Positions 6,366 to 7,971 of a stretch of 7,971 bases of DNA are shown here, piece by piece. The position numbers and the translations under genes are program-made. Source of the DNA: Chthonomonadaceae bacterium (GTDB taxonomy: Bacteria; Armatimonadota; Chthonomonadetes; Chthonomonadales; Chthonomonadaceae); assembly GCA_025355115.1 (NCBI GenBank), contig JANXLO010000325.1, positions 1 through 7,971 on the forward strand, given 5' to 3'. How positions within the stretch are numbered: position 1 is the stretch's first letter; every line of letters starts with the position of its first letter. Below the pieces are notes generated by a model. It saw nothing but the letters and a program-made list of their open reading frames with translations, was not told the origin of the DNA and did not search any database.

Positions 6366-7606
6366 CCCTCGGCTTCCAGTAGCGCACGGCGCAGGAGATC
6401 ACGGCACTCTTCCGCGTTCTCCGAGCGCACGAGCGTTTTTGTGGCCTCTGTCTCCTCCGCAGGAACGATCAGCCCGGTCGCCCCGGCTCCGATCAGCAGG
6501 CGCAATGCTGTCGCCAGTGAGTTCTCCAGATCGTTCTGCCCGAAGGCGTTGAAGCTGAAAGGGGAGGCCGATGCGAACGCGGGAAGCAGGCTACTCTGCG
6601 CCGCCGTTAGCAGAGGGGAGAGCGCGACCAGTGCACCCTCCGTCAGCGTCTCCTGTGTCATGCTTAGTATCAACCGGGTTGCGCCGTGCGCCGCGAGACT
6701 TTCGACAAACGCTTGCGCGTCCTCGTGGGAGGCCTCTCCTCCCGAAACCGATCCCAAGTCGGCGGCGATTCGCGGCATCGCACAGACCTGATCGTTCTCA
6801 TAGCACTCCGATTCAGCCTCTCGAAACTCCGCTTGCAGCTCCGCGAACCCAAGTCCGTCCATAGTCTCCTGCGGCGGCACCGCGAACGTGAGATCAGCTT
6901 TCGCGGCTGCCATAAGAAGCGCAGGTAGAGACAGCGAGTAGTTGTCGGAGACAATTAGCGGCTTGCCTGACGCCTCATCTATCAGCCGAAACAGCTCCCG
7001 GCGGAGGGTGTCTTCGCCGGCATTTTTTGTGAGCAGGGCGTTTCCCATCGGGAGATAGAGCGCATCCGCGCCCTGCTGGAGCGCGACCGCGATATCTTCC
7101 CAACGCTGAATCCTTGCCGCCACTTGCAGCCTCAGCCCGTCCGTCGTCAGGGCAGGCTGATGCTCCTCATCGAGATAGAGCCGGTGTTTGGGGGAGATTT
7201 TGGAATGCTCCGCCGTGTACTGCGCAAGAGCGGTAGCGTTTGGGTCGACGAAGACCACGCCCCGATCTGCATCCACGAGCAACAGCATGTCGTTCTGCAC
7301 AATGTCCAGCAGGCCCGTCAGATTCAGCACGACTGGGAACGGCGGGGTGGCACCCGTGTCCGCGCCGACCGTGGCAATCCCAGCCACCTTCGCCCAGGGC
7401 AACGCCCCGGCAAGTGCCAGAGCCGTGCGGTAGTCCTCCGCTACCAGGATAACTTCAGGTCGCTCCATGCCACGGTGCGAGGCGAGTGAGCGGGTAACCC
7501 TCTCGGGCGGATCGGGCAGGATCGGCAGGCCCTCACGCATCTGTATTATGACCGCCGTCCCTAATGCCATTCCTGATCCCAACCCCTCGCCTCGTAAACG
7601 TGTCAT
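6362..7606 (-). CDS. Degenerate PEP-phosphotransferase Enzyme I-like protein, probable pseudoenzyme (414 aa)
   Basis: The domain order follows PtsI (Enzyme I) but the catalytic parts are gone. Residues 5-21 (RGEGLGSGMALGTAVII) match the Enzyme I opening. The HPr-binding helical domain is missing: residue 52 already enters the swivelling domain (VILVAEDYRTA). Where PtsI has GGxTSHxAI with the phosphorylated histidine, this has GADTGATPPFPVV (81-93) and no histidine; LLLVDADRGVVFVDPNA (108-124) then fits. PALTTDGLRLQVAARI (151-166) matches the start of the PEP-binding barrel, but the usual RTEFL active-site segment reads PMGNALL (186-192). The end, GAGATGLIVPAEETEATKTL (373-392) and RSENAEECRDLLRRALLE (394-411), matches the PtsI C-terminus. 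Size is 414 aa against about 570. The frame is intact and overlaps the next gene by 4 bp, so it is expressed protein rather than a decayed gene. The role may be structural or regulatory; this is inference. A weak AAGAG site lies 5 bases before the ATG. Confidence 0.65.
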   Translation of the reverse strand: MTRLRGEGLGSGMALGTAVIIQMREGLPILPDPPERVTRSLASHRGMERPEVILVAEDYRTALALAGALPWAKVAGIATVGADTGATPPFPVVLNLTGLLDIVQNDMLLLVDADRGVVFVDPNATALAQYTAEHSKISPKHRLYLDEEHQPALTTDGLRLQVAARIQRWEDIAVALQQGADALYLPMGNALLTKNAGEDTLRRELFRLIDEASGKPLIVSDNYSLSLPALLMAAAKADLTFAVPPQETMDGLGFAELQAEFREAESECYENDQVCAMPRIAADLGSVSGGEASHEDAQAFVESLAAHGATRLILSMTQETLTEGALVALSPLLTAAQSSLLPAFASASPFSFNAFGQNDLENSLATALRLLIGAGATGLIVPAEETEATKTLVRSENAEECRDLLRRALLEAEG

Positions 7607-7617
7607 GAAGGCTCTTT

Positions 7618-7971
7618 TCAGTTCAGCTCGGTGACGAGTTGGGTGAGGGTGACGAAGCGAGCTCCGCGCTTCTTCAGATAGTCCACTACGTGCCTTAGAT
7701 TGTCCGCGTTGTCCTTGCAGTCGTTCATTGCGAGACTGAGATAGGGCGACTCCTGAAGGTGGGCTTCTATGACGGGCTTGATGCGATCTAGCCCTTCGTC
7801 AATATAGCCGCGTGCGCCGCCCATATTGGCGACTGGAAGGACAGTGAGGCGGGCATCTCCGGGCTGATGCAGATTGGTGTATGAGGGATGGTACGGAGCG
7901 ACTGGCGAGCCTGTAGGGCGGCCTGCGCTGGAGCCTGGCGTGGAGTCGATCAGAATGCCGATGTCCTCCAG
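7618..7971 (-). CDS. Polysaccharide-deacetylase-like protein, C-terminal 117 residues (runs off right edge)
   Basis: The frame is open from the window edge, well upstream of the internal ATG at 7824, so only the C-terminal 117 codons are seen. The visible part starts LEDIGILIDSTPGSS, then PYHPSY, then GDARLTVLPVANMGG, then SPYLSLAMNDCKDNADNLRH and ends DYLKKRGARFVTLTQLVTEL. The pattern 'ILIDST ... PYHPSY ... LPV ... fLk.rGarFVTL.eL' is that of the last strands and helix of NodB-type carbohydrate esterase barrels (polysaccharide deacetylase superfamily). The metal-binding Asp/His-xxx-His motifs would be N-terminal and are outside. Where many members have a histidine near 'LxxH', this has MND, so activity cannot be judged. 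It stops 11 bp before the Enzyme I-like gene and probably shares its transcript. The assignment rests on a short stretch and is moderate. Confidence 0.6.
   Translation of the reverse strand: MEDIGILIDSTPGSSAGRPTGSPVAPYHPSYTNLHQPGDARLTVLPVANMGGARGYIDEGLDRIKPVIEAHLQESPYLSLAMNDCKDNADNLRHVVDYLKKRGARFVTLTQLVTELN

Overview
The window looks like a bacterial chromosome segment: GC-rich codon use, Shine-Dalgarno-type start sites, tightly packed genes with 1 to 4 bp overlaps, and a full-size acetyl-CoA synthetase family N-terminus. Nothing in it is diagnostic of a phylum. No rRNA, tRNA, CRISPR array, insertion sequence or phage gene is visible, and I saw no clear change in composition.

Layout. (1) Positions 1-561, minus strand: first 187 codons of an acetyl-CoA synthetase gene that runs off the left edge. 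(2) 562-794: divergent intergenic region with terminator-like and competing hairpins. (3) 795-4761, plus strand: a compact three-gene operon encoding an asparagine-synthetase-like ATP-dependent amidotransferase or ligase without a glutaminase nucleophile, a radical SAM enzyme resembling the archaeosine-forming (RaSEA/TIGR01210-like) family, and a large FAD protein of the flavin halogenase/monooxygenase fold. The genes are joined by TGATG and ATGA overlaps. (4) 4762-4915: convergent intergenic region with a strong 12-bp hairpin. (5) 4916-5272, minus strand: a small NTF2/SnoaL-like protein. (6) 5406-7971, minus strand: an operon containing the C-terminus of a polysaccharide-deacetylase-like protein, a degenerate PEP-phosphotransferase (Enzyme I)-like protein that has lost its catalytic residues, and a nitronate monooxygenase-like FMN enzyme that overlaps the Enzyme I-like gene by 4 bp.

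The most interesting element is the three-gene cassette. It is closed on both sides, by a divergent gene on the left and a convergent gene on the right, so it is a complete transcription unit. By family logic it could activate a carboxylate with ATP and join it to an amine, cleave or rearrange the product by radical chemistry, and then oxidise it or otherwise modify it with flavin. The substrate is unknown; no precursor peptide, carrier protein, tRNA-guanine transglycosylase or 7-deazaguanine gene is present here. The second point of interest is the Enzyme I-like pseudoenzyme coupled to an FMN oxygenase. All functional statements rest on reading motifs and remembered family patterns, not on database searches.
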